Source: Novosphingobium indicum
Lineage (GTDB): Bacteria > Pseudomonadota > Alphaproteobacteria > Sphingomonadales > Sphingomonadaceae
Assembly: GCF_014645195.1 (NCBI RefSeq)
Contig: NZ_BMLK01000020.1
Coordinates: 19,709-83,708 of the forward strand
DNA: 64,000 nt
Direction of reading: 5' to 3'
The position numbers and the translations under genes are program-made. The notes beneath the pieces are model-generated. The model was not told where the DNA came from, ran no database searches, and was given only the letters and a program-made list of their open reading frames with translations. Below are positions 27,077-35,534 of the stretch, one piece after another (the first letter of the stretch is position 1; the number at the start of each line of letters is the position of its first letter).

Positions 27077-27370
27077 AATGTTGCCCATTAAGGGCTCGCT
27101 GGGGCGATCTTCAATGCCTTTACTGGGTTCATTCTAGCGGTCTTTTGTTGATCACGATCAAAGGAATTGGCCGCAAGATTTTTCAGGTTTCGGTCGGCGG
27201 CAGTTCCAATCGTCGCCAATTTGCCACGTTACGGCTGCATGGTATGATGGTCGCGCCTTGATGCAGTGCAGCATCTGCAGTACGAGTCACTAAGCATTTG
27301 ACCCCCGTTGGCTTCTTTTGTGTGAAGGACCGATTGCTGGGTAATAGCCCGTGTTAAGGAAGGATTGACG

Positions 27371-28699
27371 ATGACAGTCTTGTCTCTCGAGATGAATGAG
27401 TTGAACTTCCATTACATTGAGAAGTTCATCGAAGAGGGAAAACTTCCGAATTTCGGGGCTCTGCTGGCCAAGTGTCAACTTACCCGCACGATTGCTGAAA
27501 AGGCTTATCCTGACCTTGAGCCGTGGATTCAATGGCCCACGGTTTACAGCGGCAAGACTTATGCTGAGCATGGCATTTTTCGACTCGGAGACATCGTAAG
27601 CCGCGATTACCCCCAAATTTGGGAAGCGCTCGAGCAGGAGGGCTTGAGGGTTGGTGCGATTTCGCCGATGAATGCTGCGAACCGCTGTGAAAATCCGTGT
27701 TTTTTCCTCCCTGATCCATGGACGAATACCGATATTACCGCAGATGATGCGACCAAAAAGCTTTGGAAGCTGGTTGCTTCGATTGTGAATTCCAACGCTT
27801 CGAATGACCTGGGTTTTGCAGCAGTCGGAAAGCAACTCGCCCCTCTCGCAATGCGGTATGTAAATGCAGCATCAACGGCACGCTACACGCGCGTTCTGCT
27901 GAAGGCGTTGCGTTACAAGTGGGCCAAGGCGGCATTCCTCGACGTTCTCTTGTTTGACCTGGCCATGAAGTTGAAGGAGCGCGAGCGGCCGGACTACATG
28001 TCGCTGTTTCTCAACGCGGGCGCGCATATTCAGCATCATCACACGTATGATTCCAGCGTGTACAGCGGCGAAATGGCCAATCCCGAGTGGTACAGTAAAG
28101 CCGCGGCAAACGATGAAGATCCCCTTTTGTTTATCTATGAGGTTTATGACGACATCATCGGCGAATGTATGCGTCGCTCGGATCTCCGAGTGCTCATAAC
28201 CACTGGACTTAGTCAGACTCCAAATCCGCGAGAGCACTATCAGTATCGAATGGTGGAATTCGATGCATTCTTGGGCAAGTTGGGCGTGACTGGCGCTAAG
28301 GTTTTGCCGCGGATGTCGCGCGATTTCCTCCTTGAATTTGAAGATCGCGTGGATGCAGAAGCGGCAATAGCCAAACTGACTGCCACGTCCGTCGGTAACT
28401 CGGATACGCCCTTGATCCGCATTGAAGACCGCGGTCTGACGCTGTTTTGCCAAGTATGCTACTTTGGTCGGCCCGAAGGTTTAAAGGCAGTTCAGTTCGA
28501 TGGACGGAGTTTCGACGCGTCGGACGATCTCGTGCTTGTATCCATTGAAAACGCCATTCATCAGACGACCGGCTATCACGTTGACATGAATGTCCCGAAA
28601 GGGGCAGGTGACGATGAAATATCTCTGACAGAAGTGTTTAACCGTCTCAAGAACGCAGCTTTGGCAGAGTCAGGGGCGCTTACGAAACTTGCCGGTTGA
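27371..28699 (+). CDS. Alkaline-phosphatase-superfamily protein with degenerate metal site
   Basis: This 442-residue protein resembles type I phosphodiesterase/nucleotide pyrophosphatase proteins. The start region (VLSLEMNELNFHYIEKF) aligns with the usual LxxDG opening, but the metal-binding aspartate appears as Glu. The nucleophile region WPTVYSGKTYAEHGI is retained. An HIQHHHTYD segment corresponds to the later histidine motif. The usual DHG motif is not seen; the likely position reads TTGLSQ. The ATG at 27371 follows AGGA. Between fcl and a glycosyltransferase, it may modify the glycan with, or strip from it, a phosphate-linked group; it could also be inactive. Confidence 0.7.
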   Translation: MTVLSLEMNELNFHYIEKFIEEGKLPNFGALLAKCQLTRTIAEKAYPDLEPWIQWPTVYSGKTYAEHGIFRLGDIVSRDYPQIWEALEQEGLRVGAISPMNAANRCENPCFFLPDPWTNTDITADDATKKLWKLVASIVNSNASNDLGFAAVGKQLAPLAMRYVNAASTARYTRVLLKALRYKWAKAAFLDVLLFDLAMKLKERERPDYMSLFLNAGAHIQHHHTYDSSVYSGEMANPEWYSKAAANDEDPLLFIYEVYDDIIGECMRRSDLRVLITTGLSQTPNPREHYQYRMVEFDAFLGKLGVTGAKVLPRMSRDFLLEFEDRVDAEAAIAKLTATSVGNSDTPLIRIEDRGLTLFCQVCYFGRPEGLKAVQFDGRSFDASDDLVLVSIENAIHQTTGYHVDMNVPKGAGDDEISLTEVFNRLKNAALAESGALTKLAG

Positions 28700-28775
28700 G
28701 CCGGCAAGGGATGTGAGTAACGTCGCACTTAAATCGCGTCAGGCGAAGTAATGGATTTAGGCACAAGCAGACGCG

Positions 28776-30008
28776 ATGCGCATCCTTATTTTTAGCAATC
28801 TGTACAGGCCCGAACCTACTGGAATCGGGCCTGTTACTGGTGAACTGGCGGACGGTATGGCAGCCGCTGGTCATGAAGTTCATGTCATCGCCGCCAACCC
28901 TTCCTACCCGGATTGGAAGCTTTTTCCTGGGTTCTCTCCGATAGCGTGGAGTAGTCGGCGGGAAGGTGCCGTCCAAGTTCACCGCTGCCCGGTTTATATT
29001 CCAAAGAACGTCCGAGGCGTCACTCGGATGATTCATTATTCAAGTTTTGCTGCTTCAGCCTTTTTTCCTGCGGCGAAGTTGGCGGCAACTTTTCGTCCTG
29101 ATCTTGTGATCATGGTTGCCCCCACTTTGCTCGCCGCTCCATTGGCTTTGCTGACTGCCAAGCTTTCCGGCGCTGTGTCATGGCTTCATGTTCAGGATTT
29201 CGAAGTAGAAGCGGGGTTCGCGACCGGAGAATTGAACAGTGGCGGTGCGATTGCCAAGGCGGCGACACTTTACGAACGTGGCATCTTACGCAGCTTTGAT
29301 CAAGTGAGCAGCATTTCGCCCGAAATGTGCGCAAAGCTGCTTGAAAAAGGCTGCAAGGCGGAGCGGATATACGAACTGCGAAACTGGACAAATATCGCAG
29401 ACATGCCCGCTGGCGCTACATCCAGATATCGAGATGACTTCAACATATTAGCCAAGCATGTGTTACTCTACTCTGGAGCACTCGGGAGCAAGCAAGGTGT
29501 GGAAACGATTCTCGATGCTGCCGAGTTGCTGGCCGATCGTAGCGACATTCAGTTCCTGATCTGCGGTGCGGGGCCGTCCAAAGCGATGCTCGAGGCCCGT
29601 GCGGCGAAGATGGATAACGTCCAAGTGCATGATCTTCAGCCAAAGGAACGTTTGGCGGAGCTTTTGTCGACGGCAACGGTCCATTTGTTGCCTCAGCGAA
29701 AGGATGCTGCCGACCTAGTGCTTCCTTCAAAGCTTGCCAATATGCTGGCTTCCGGCAGGCCTGTAGTCGCTGGTGCAGAGCCGGGAACGGGCCTGGCGCG
29801 AGAGGTGGAAGGCGCGGGATTGATTTGCGAGCCGGATAACGGTGCCGCCATGGCAGCCGCCATCATGAAATTGATCGATAATGACGCGTTGCGAGCCGAA
29901 TATGGCATTGCAGCTCGGAAGCGATCTGCCGAACGGTGGCTGCAGAGCAGTATTCTCGCAGCATTTGAGGAGCGCGTGGGGCAGCGTGTCATTGCCAACG
30001 GGCGGTGA
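28776..30008 (+). CDS. GT4-type glycosyltransferase (WcaI-like)
   Basis: This 410-residue protein has the two-domain GT-B layout. It begins MRILIFSNLYRPEPTGIG, close to colanic acid WcaI-type transferases, with LVIMVAPTLLAAPLALL in the acceptor domain. The C-terminal domain has a LLYSGALGSKQGVETILDA region and a VLPSKLANMLASGRPVV nucleotide-sugar-binding segment. It probably adds one sugar, possibly fucose given the gmd-fcl genes just upstream; donor and acceptor cannot be read. It is cytoplasmic and membrane-associated. Confidence 0.88.
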   Translation: MRILIFSNLYRPEPTGIGPVTGELADGMAAAGHEVHVIAANPSYPDWKLFPGFSPIAWSSRREGAVQVHRCPVYIPKNVRGVTRMIHYSSFAASAFFPAAKLAATFRPDLVIMVAPTLLAAPLALLTAKLSGAVSWLHVQDFEVEAGFATGELNSGGAIAKAATLYERGILRSFDQVSSISPEMCAKLLEKGCKAERIYELRNWTNIADMPAGATSRYRDDFNILAKHVLLYSGALGSKQGVETILDAAELLADRSDIQFLICGAGPSKAMLEARAAKMDNVQVHDLQPKERLAELLSTATVHLLPQRKDAADLVLPSKLANMLASGRPVVAGAEPGTGLAREVEGAGLICEPDNGAAMAAAIMKLIDNDALRAEYGIAARKRSAERWLQSSILAAFEERVGQRVIANGR

Positions 30009-30215
30009 TTGAGGCTCGTCGTGGTTTGCGGGACGAGTGCTGATCAAACTTTGATTTTGCGTCTGGCTGCCGATCGAGGATGATCGAAGTCATGGCGCTG
30101 GGGTGTTTCCGCTTCGGCTTTGGGATTGGCCTTGTGTTGTCGATCGGATAGTGTCTGACCGGCACCGCAATGCCTGGCGTGCCTTCAGAGCCATTAGCGG
30201 CAGGATTTGCATTAG

Positions 30216-31544
30216 ATGATACGTACTTTGTTGACAGTCCCAGGGCTCTCGAAGTCTATAATTCTAGCCTTGGTTGTAATATCCACCGCATCGACAACAT
30301 TATTTGCGGTGAATGCAGGTCTCGAAACACCGATGCAAGGCTTGTGCCTGGTCTTGCTTGTCGGTTTCTTTCTTCTTAACACTGGGGCGGCATTGAAGAA
30401 GGTCACACTGCCTATTTCGATATCCTATGCGATTCTGGTTCTCTTTTTTGTACTTTGGTTGTGTAATGAATTTCTTCTCCATCGAACCTCGTCTGTAGCG
30501 CTTATTACAGTATATGCGGTTGGGGCATTTCTGACGGCAGTGGTCCTGCCGCAAACGTTTTTCGAGCGCCGTGGTTATTTCAATTTCTTTATCTGGTGTG
30601 TGATTTTCGTGGGTGCTGTGGTGGGTGCAACCGGCATACTTGGCTCGTTGGGCCTTAATAGCCTTTTTGGTCTGCCAATGTTCAACAAGTATGGCTATGC
30701 GAGGTACGCTTCGTTTCCAGCAAGCTCGGGCATTCTGGATTACCCCGAGACTTTGGGCGCACAGATGGCGCTGTCGTTTATATGCGCTCTTTACATGATG
30801 GTGCGTTCCAAGCCTACGCCGCTGCTAGTTCTCAGCACGCTGCTCATTGCAGGGGGATTGATCACTAGTCAGGGCCGCGCTGCCATTCTGGGAGCTCTCG
30901 TTGGCATCGGCGCCGTAGTATTCGCGATGCGCTCGCGCATTCCGGCCGCTGCCTTGGTGGCTATTGTCGTATTGCTGGTGTTGTCGCCAATCTATGCTCT
31001 CAATCTCATCAGCCTGCTTCCCGGCGCCGGCAGCTACCTCAGGGCCGAAACGGGGTTGTCCGGCCGTGAGGGGGTATGGAACTTCGCTCTGTTCTATATC
31101 GGCGAGCATCCTTTGCGCGGCTACGGGTTCCAGTCATCAAATATGTATACTGCCATGCACGGGGACTTTCTGAGGCGACACGGTTTTCCTGCCGCAGGTG
31201 CGAGTTTCCATAACACCTTCCTCACCCGAGCTTTTGAAAATGGCATTCTGGTATCTGGTGCCTACATCGGTGTGCTTCTGACCGCTCTCTACCGGGCAGG
31301 GGGGCTGGTCAGGAGATCGCAAGAGGCAGCTTTGACATTCGCGATGCTGGTAGTCGTTATCTCGATCTCGACGTTCCGTGACATCAATATTGGTGGTATG
31401 CGTCAGATTGTGATCTACAGCGCCGTGTTCATTGGTGCGGCGCTTCAGCTACCTGTTAGATACACCAGACTTCGCGAGAAAACATCGTCGTATTCACGCC
31501 AAAGGACCGATAGGCTGCCAGCGACGTCGCAATATTCTGGATAA
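30216..31544 (+). CDS. O-antigen ligase / Wzy polymerase-like membrane protein 2
   Basis: This 442-residue multi-pass membrane protein has about ten hydrophobic segments. Its periplasmic loop contains SGREGVWNFALFYIGEHPLRG and GASFHNTFLTRAFENG, the family's RxxxW and HNxxL signatures. It is a second member of the same superfamily as the protein at 19894, with little visible sequence similarity to it. The last 89 bp overlap the 3' end of the flippase gene on the other strand. Confidence 0.85.
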   Translation: MIRTLLTVPGLSKSIILALVVISTASTTLFAVNAGLETPMQGLCLVLLVGFFLLNTGAALKKVTLPISISYAILVLFFVLWLCNEFLLHRTSSVALITVYAVGAFLTAVVLPQTFFERRGYFNFFIWCVIFVGAVVGATGILGSLGLNSLFGLPMFNKYGYARYASFPASSGILDYPETLGAQMALSFICALYMMVRSKPTPLLVLSTLLIAGGLITSQGRAAILGALVGIGAVVFAMRSRIPAAALVAIVVLLVLSPIYALNLISLLPGAGSYLRAETGLSGREGVWNFALFYIGEHPLRGYGFQSSNMYTAMHGDFLRRHGFPAAGASFHNTFLTRAFENGILVSGAYIGVLLTALYRAGGLVRRSQEAALTFAMLVVVISISTFRDINIGGMRQIVIYSAVFIGAALQLPVRYTRLREKTSSYSRQRTDRLPATSQYSG

Positions 31545-32811
31545 TTGTTGCCAGGCTTATTGCCGCAGCAGCCCCCAAGATTCCGTATAGCGACGATCCC
31601 AAGAAGATAAGCGGGACATACATCGCGAGAATTGTTGTCGAGATTTTCGACAATGTATTCTGCAAGCCGGTCATGTTCATGAACGAGGCATTGGGCCCAC
31701 AGATTACGTTGAAGGCTTCGCCAAACAGAATTATGTAGAGCACCGGAAGGCCATTACGGTATTCCGGCCCGGCCACATCAAGCAGCGTGGGGCCAAGCAA
31801 CGCAATCGCTGCAATACTGGGCAACGCCATCACTGCCGTAGCCCTTGCTGCACCTGACAACGCCGATTGCATCTTGACTCGGTGGGCGGTATCGGACTTG
31901 ATGTCTTGGAGGCCTGACATATCCGCCTCTTCCTTCAGTCGGGCGAATTGTGGGCTAGCGACCATATGGGCCGCCTGTAGTCCAAAGCTTACGAATCGGG
32001 TCACTCGACCAGCCAGCCAATACAGGGCGATCTGGCTCGGCGCTACGAAGAAGGACAGAATGATGGAATCGACTTGCCGCACGGCAAAGCTACTGGCGGC
32101 TGACGGTAGTGTGGCAAGGGAGGTACTGATCCATTTGCGCCGTTCTGGCTCCAAAGCGGGTTGAACGTTGCCGGGCCATTTGCGTGAAACCAAAAGAGCG
32201 GAAACAACGATCGCACAGGCTGTGCCAGCGTACAGGCAGTAGAAAGCAATAGGAGTTTCCATGCCCAGGGATGGAGACAGGGCGACTATTCCGACTGAGC
32301 AAAGCACAACGAGCGGGAAAATGACGTTGTAGGGGAGCAGTGAGCGTACGACCGTGCCATAGCCGCGCATCATGCCGCCGGACACGTCCAGAAAGGGAAA
32401 AACCAATATCATTGGTATGGCGAACAAGTACGCGCTCGCGCTTTTCTCTTCAAGAAAACCGAACTGCGCACCGGCAAGGCCTACGGTAAGCGAAATTATG
32501 CATCCGATGAACGCACCTAGGGCAGTCAGCAGGATCGCGGTCTTGAGGAACGATAAGAGCTGGTCGCGTCTTTCTGAGTGCAAATAAGCTGCAACGAAGC
32601 GTATCGAGGAGAGATTGAAGCCAAGGCTTCCCAGATTCATCGCCACGAGACCCCAGGCAAGTCCGATGGCAACCGTGCCGTAGACTTCCGGGCTAGCAAT
32701 CCGAGCGAGCGCAACATTCATCCCATACATCATGCCAGCGCCGGCGATACGAACGATGAGGGCGGAAAGATACTGTCCTTTCTCTCCGCGCAATTTCTGC
32801 AGGATTTTCAT
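31456..32811 (-). CDS. Wzx-like polysaccharide flippase
   Basis: This 451-residue protein with 12 to 14 predicted membrane segments fits the MATE/MOP superfamily of lipid-linked oligosaccharide flippases. The N-terminus (LARIASPEVYGTVAIGLAWG) shows the typical PxxYG motif after helix 1. It would move undecaprenyl-linked repeat units to the periplasm for polymerisation. It is the last gene of the minus-strand operon, with its ATG overlapping the preceding stop. Its final 29 codons are antisense to the end of the polymerase-like gene. Confidence 0.87.
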   Translation of the reverse strand: MKILQKLRGEKGQYLSALIVRIAGAGMMYGMNVALARIASPEVYGTVAIGLAWGLVAMNLGSLGFNLSSIRFVAAYLHSERRDQLLSFLKTAILLTALGAFIGCIISLTVGLAGAQFGFLEEKSASAYLFAIPMILVFPFLDVSGGMMRGYGTVVRSLLPYNVIFPLVVLCSVGIVALSPSLGMETPIAFYCLYAGTACAIVVSALLVSRKWPGNVQPALEPERRKWISTSLATLPSAASSFAVRQVDSIILSFFVAPSQIALYWLAGRVTRFVSFGLQAAHMVASPQFARLKEEADMSGLQDIKSDTAHRVKMQSALSGAARATAVMALPSIAAIALLGPTLLDVAGPEYRNGLPVLYIILFGEAFNVICGPNASFMNMTGLQNTLSKISTTILAMYVPLIFLGSSLYGILGAAAAISLATIIQNIATSLAAYRSFGVNTTMFSREVWCI

Positions 32812-33509
32812 GGCTTTGCTTCAAGAACGCAATTCATCAAGATCTGTTCCAGCCTACCGGATGCTCTCAGTTCCTTGACCAGCCCATGTCCTTCGCCGGA
32901 AAAGGCGTGAAGCTTGACATTCTCAACATCTGTCACGTTCTGGGCATGTAGCTTGTCGAGCCGCGAAGCCTCGCCGTAATATATGTCTGAAGAGGGCTTG
33001 TAGGAACTCGCACTGAGATACTTGCGCAGGTCGTAGGTAGGCTTTGACAGGCCGTTGGCTACATACATTCTGGTGATTTGTCGCATCCACCTGAAGTCGC
33101 GCGTTTTTAGTCGCTTAAACGGACTAACGTATGTTTGAGGTGCAAATGCTATAACCTTGTCGGCCCTGAGCTTGTTGCCCAAGAGCAGGGCGGCAAACCC
33201 ACCCATGCTATTGCCTACGAAAATTGTGTGCTGAGTATCGATCGAATCCAGCATGCTCTTGATGGTTGCGACCGCGCCATCGAGGCTAGGGGCGCTGTCA
33301 TCGATGCCGGCGTGATACCATGCCTGTGCAAAATCGCGGACGTAGATCCTATTTGCGGGAATATCCGCCATCATTCGTCGGAATTCGAATGGAGGTATGC
33401 CGATACCCTCGGAAATGCCTCCGAAAATCACAAAAGTTATCTTGCTGCCTGGTACCGCTTCGACAGCGCTGCCACAGCGCAGCAGCGAGAACTCTTCTTG
33501 TCTATCCAC
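32808..33509 (-). CDS. Alpha/beta-hydrolase in the polysaccharide operon
   Basis: This protein has an alpha/beta-hydrolase core with the nucleophile elbow GNSMGG (Ser about 101). A likely catalytic histidine is in FSGEGHG near the C-terminus. The GTG at 33509, preceded by AAAGG, gives 233 residues and does not overlap the sulfotransferase. An ATG at 33617 is in frame, but it would overlap that gene by 67 bp and lacks a ribosome site. It is probably an esterase or deacylase acting on the glycan or its carrier; the substrate is unknown. Confidence 0.75.
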   Translation of the reverse strand: MDRQEEFSLLRCGSAVEAVPGSKITFVIFGGISEGIGIPPFEFRRMMADIPANRIYVRDFAQAWYHAGIDDSAPSLDGAVATIKSMLDSIDTQHTIFVGNSMGGFAALLLGNKLRADKVIAFAPQTYVSPFKRLKTRDFRWMRQITRMYVANGLSKPTYDLRKYLSASSYKPSSDIYYGEASRLDKLHAQNVTDVENVKLHAFSGEGHGLVKELRASGRLEQILMNCVLEAKP

Positions 33510-33550
33510 GATTTGCCTTTCGTCGGCCTCGAACTGGACTGTCGGGGTGC

Positions 33551-34498
33551 CTAGCGCACGCCAACAAAAACCTTGCTGGACGATTGTCCGTCTGGCGCCG
33601 TCGGAGGTTCCAACCATTCGCCGAACGAGCGCCCCAATAGATCCTGCAATTGCAGCGTATCCTGACGGAACAAATCCAGCAAAAACTGCACCGACTTGTC
33701 ATCAGGCATGGCCACTGACCTCTCGGCCTTAACGTTCCAATTCTGGAGATGGGTCATGACCCGCCGGCGAACTACCGTTACGGGCATGAGCCGCCGGATA
33801 ATGTACTTGTGAGGCCCGTTGCCGGAAATCAGCCTCATGAGCAGCTTCGACTTTGGGGTTGCAGCCACGTTGTGACGGCTTGCTTCGATCTCGACCGCTG
33901 GCGCTTCCACGCCGAGAAAGCGCCAGATAGCTTCCATTTCGGTCTGCATCTGGCTTTCCAAATCTTCGAGCCGCAGGACATGAAACCGTTCGGCACCGAA
34001 TGCATCGATCCAGAGCTTCAGCTTGCTCGCATAGAAGCCGCCTGCCGCATACCCGGTGGGATGTGGGAACCCCGCAGCCTGCTCCTCTATAAGACTGTCA
34101 TAGAAGCTCTTAAGATCTTCACCCACTCTGTTGCGGTGCCGGTAGTGTGACCAGGCGCGCATGACCGGGTGTCGAAGCATGACAATGAACTTCGGTAGTG
34201 TGTCCCCGAACGCGTCTTGAAGCCGGGGAATTACCTCATGTGGCATGTGAAGGTAGGAAGGAGTTGCTTCGCCGCGAAGTGGGTAGCTTTCAGCTTTTGG
34301 AAAGAACTTATTAAGGTAGAAGTCGAGACCATTTGCGTAGTGCTGATCGTCCCCAAAAAAGAAGGGCTCCTTGATCGGCGACATGAATACCTCAGGGTGC
34401 TTTTTGAGGTAGTGATACATGGAGGTGGTGCCAGCTTTGGCGGCACCGATTACCATGAAGTTCGGCGCGGTCGGATTGTTTCTGAATTCGTTGGACAT
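33551..34498 (-). CDS. PAPS-dependent sulfotransferase 1
   Basis: This 315-residue protein matches carbohydrate sulfotransferases of the heparan-sulfate N/O-sulfotransferase type. The 5'-phosphosulfate loop reads KAGTTS (about 21-26), within VIGAAKAGTTSMYHYLKK. The 3'-phosphate motif is LRHPVMRAWSHYR, with conserved Arg109 and Ser117. It should transfer sulfate from PAPS to a sugar hydroxyl or amine. The ATG at 34498 was chosen over a GTG at 34513. No PAPS-synthesis gene is in the window. Confidence 0.88.
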   Translation of the reverse strand: MSNEFRNNPTAPNFMVIGAAKAGTTSMYHYLKKHPEVFMSPIKEPFFFGDDQHYANGLDFYLNKFFPKAESYPLRGEATPSYLHMPHEVIPRLQDAFGDTLPKFIVMLRHPVMRAWSHYRHRNRVGEDLKSFYDSLIEEQAAGFPHPTGYAAGGFYASKLKLWIDAFGAERFHVLRLEDLESQMQTEMEAIWRFLGVEAPAVEIEASRHNVAATPKSKLLMRLISGNGPHKYIIRRLMPVTVVRRRVMTHLQNWNVKAERSVAMPDDKSVQFLLDLFRQDTLQLQDLLGRSFGEWLEPPTAPDGQSSSKVFVGVR

Positions 34499-34525
34499 CG
34501 TTACGCTCTTCACCTGCCCTATAGA

Positions 34526-35524
34526 TCAAAATACCGGTTCATCTAATCCCGGTTTGTAGATGCCCAATCCGAAGTGCGAGCAGATGTCGAGAAGTTCGCG
34601 CTCGCGCGATTCTGAAATCTTCTCTCGCCATCGGCTCGCCAAGTAGGTTCGGTCGCCCTCGGCAATCTTTTCCCTGGTGGCTGCCGTACTTTGTCGTTTG
34701 GTCGACCGCGAAGGGCGGAGGAGTTGTTGCAGCATACGATCCTCCTCGCCCTGCAGGTCGCAGTAGGAAGCCAGTTCCCGGACGCTTGCTTCGGGCGCCA
34801 GGACGAGCTTCTCGTAACTGAGGAAGAGCCAGTCAGGATGGGATTTTGTTGCATCGATCAGCGGTAGGTTTTCCAATGTCCAGTCCAGCACCCGGCATGC
34901 CAGTCGGTCATTTCCCCGCAGGATCGACCATGCATCGCCCAGCAATGATCCAGGAAGCCATCGTTCCACAAATGCCGGATTGCGCAGAAATGCTCGCCCG
35001 GTGAAATCCCATCCATTGCGTTCCACTGATGAACCCTGCGCGATCGGATTGCGCGTGGACACAACTGTCTTGAGTCCAAACCGATGCGTGAGTGCGCCCG
35101 CAATCGACTTCGCATCCGTGATTTTCAGTACCATGCGTGTCGTTCGCATGTTGGAGCCGGAGGTCCAGAACTTCCAGGGGCCATTCACAACCGACTGGCC
35201 GCTCAAAATCCTGTCAGTATACTCGAAAATGCGTTCAAGCTCATCGTCATCCGGAGAGATTATCTGGCTATACTCAAGTAACGGCAGTTCTTGCATCTGC
35301 GCCTGTGACGCGGTGTACAAGCTGAACGGCTGGTCGGAGAAACTCATGCACGAATTGGTGCAAAGCAACTCCATGAGCATTGTAGAGCCGCCTCGTCGGG
35401 ATGAAAATACTGCGACATGCGGGGCGTTTCCATCTGGATTATGCTTGAGCAGGTACTTCCAGATCAACTCTTTTACAAGTCGACGGAATGCGTAGCTCAG
35501 AGGTGAGGTGCCCGTATTATCCAT
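34526..35524 (-). CDS. Sulfotransferase-like protein 2
   Basis: This 332-residue protein has a sulfotransferase fold of a different subgroup from its neighbour. The phosphosulfate-binding loop reads SSRRGGSTML at 41-50. A second PAPS-binding region is visible as VVSTRNPIAQGSS near 155-167. The C-terminal part is helical and charged. It lies 27 bp upstream of sulfotransferase 1 on the same transcript. It would add sulfate at a second position or on another sugar; specificity cannot be inferred. Confidence 0.8.
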   Translation of the reverse strand: MDNTGTSPLSYAFRRLVKELIWKYLLKHNPDGNAPHVAVFSSRRGGSTMLMELLCTNSCMSFSDQPFSLYTASQAQMQELPLLEYSQIISPDDDELERIFEYTDRILSGQSVVNGPWKFWTSGSNMRTTRMVLKITDAKSIAGALTHRFGLKTVVSTRNPIAQGSSVERNGWDFTGRAFLRNPAFVERWLPGSLLGDAWSILRGNDRLACRVLDWTLENLPLIDATKSHPDWLFLSYEKLVLAPEASVRELASYCDLQGEEDRMLQQLLRPSRSTKRQSTAATREKIAEGDRTYLASRWREKISESRERELLDICSHFGLGIYKPGLDEPVF

Positions 35525-35534
35525 TTATCGAAAT

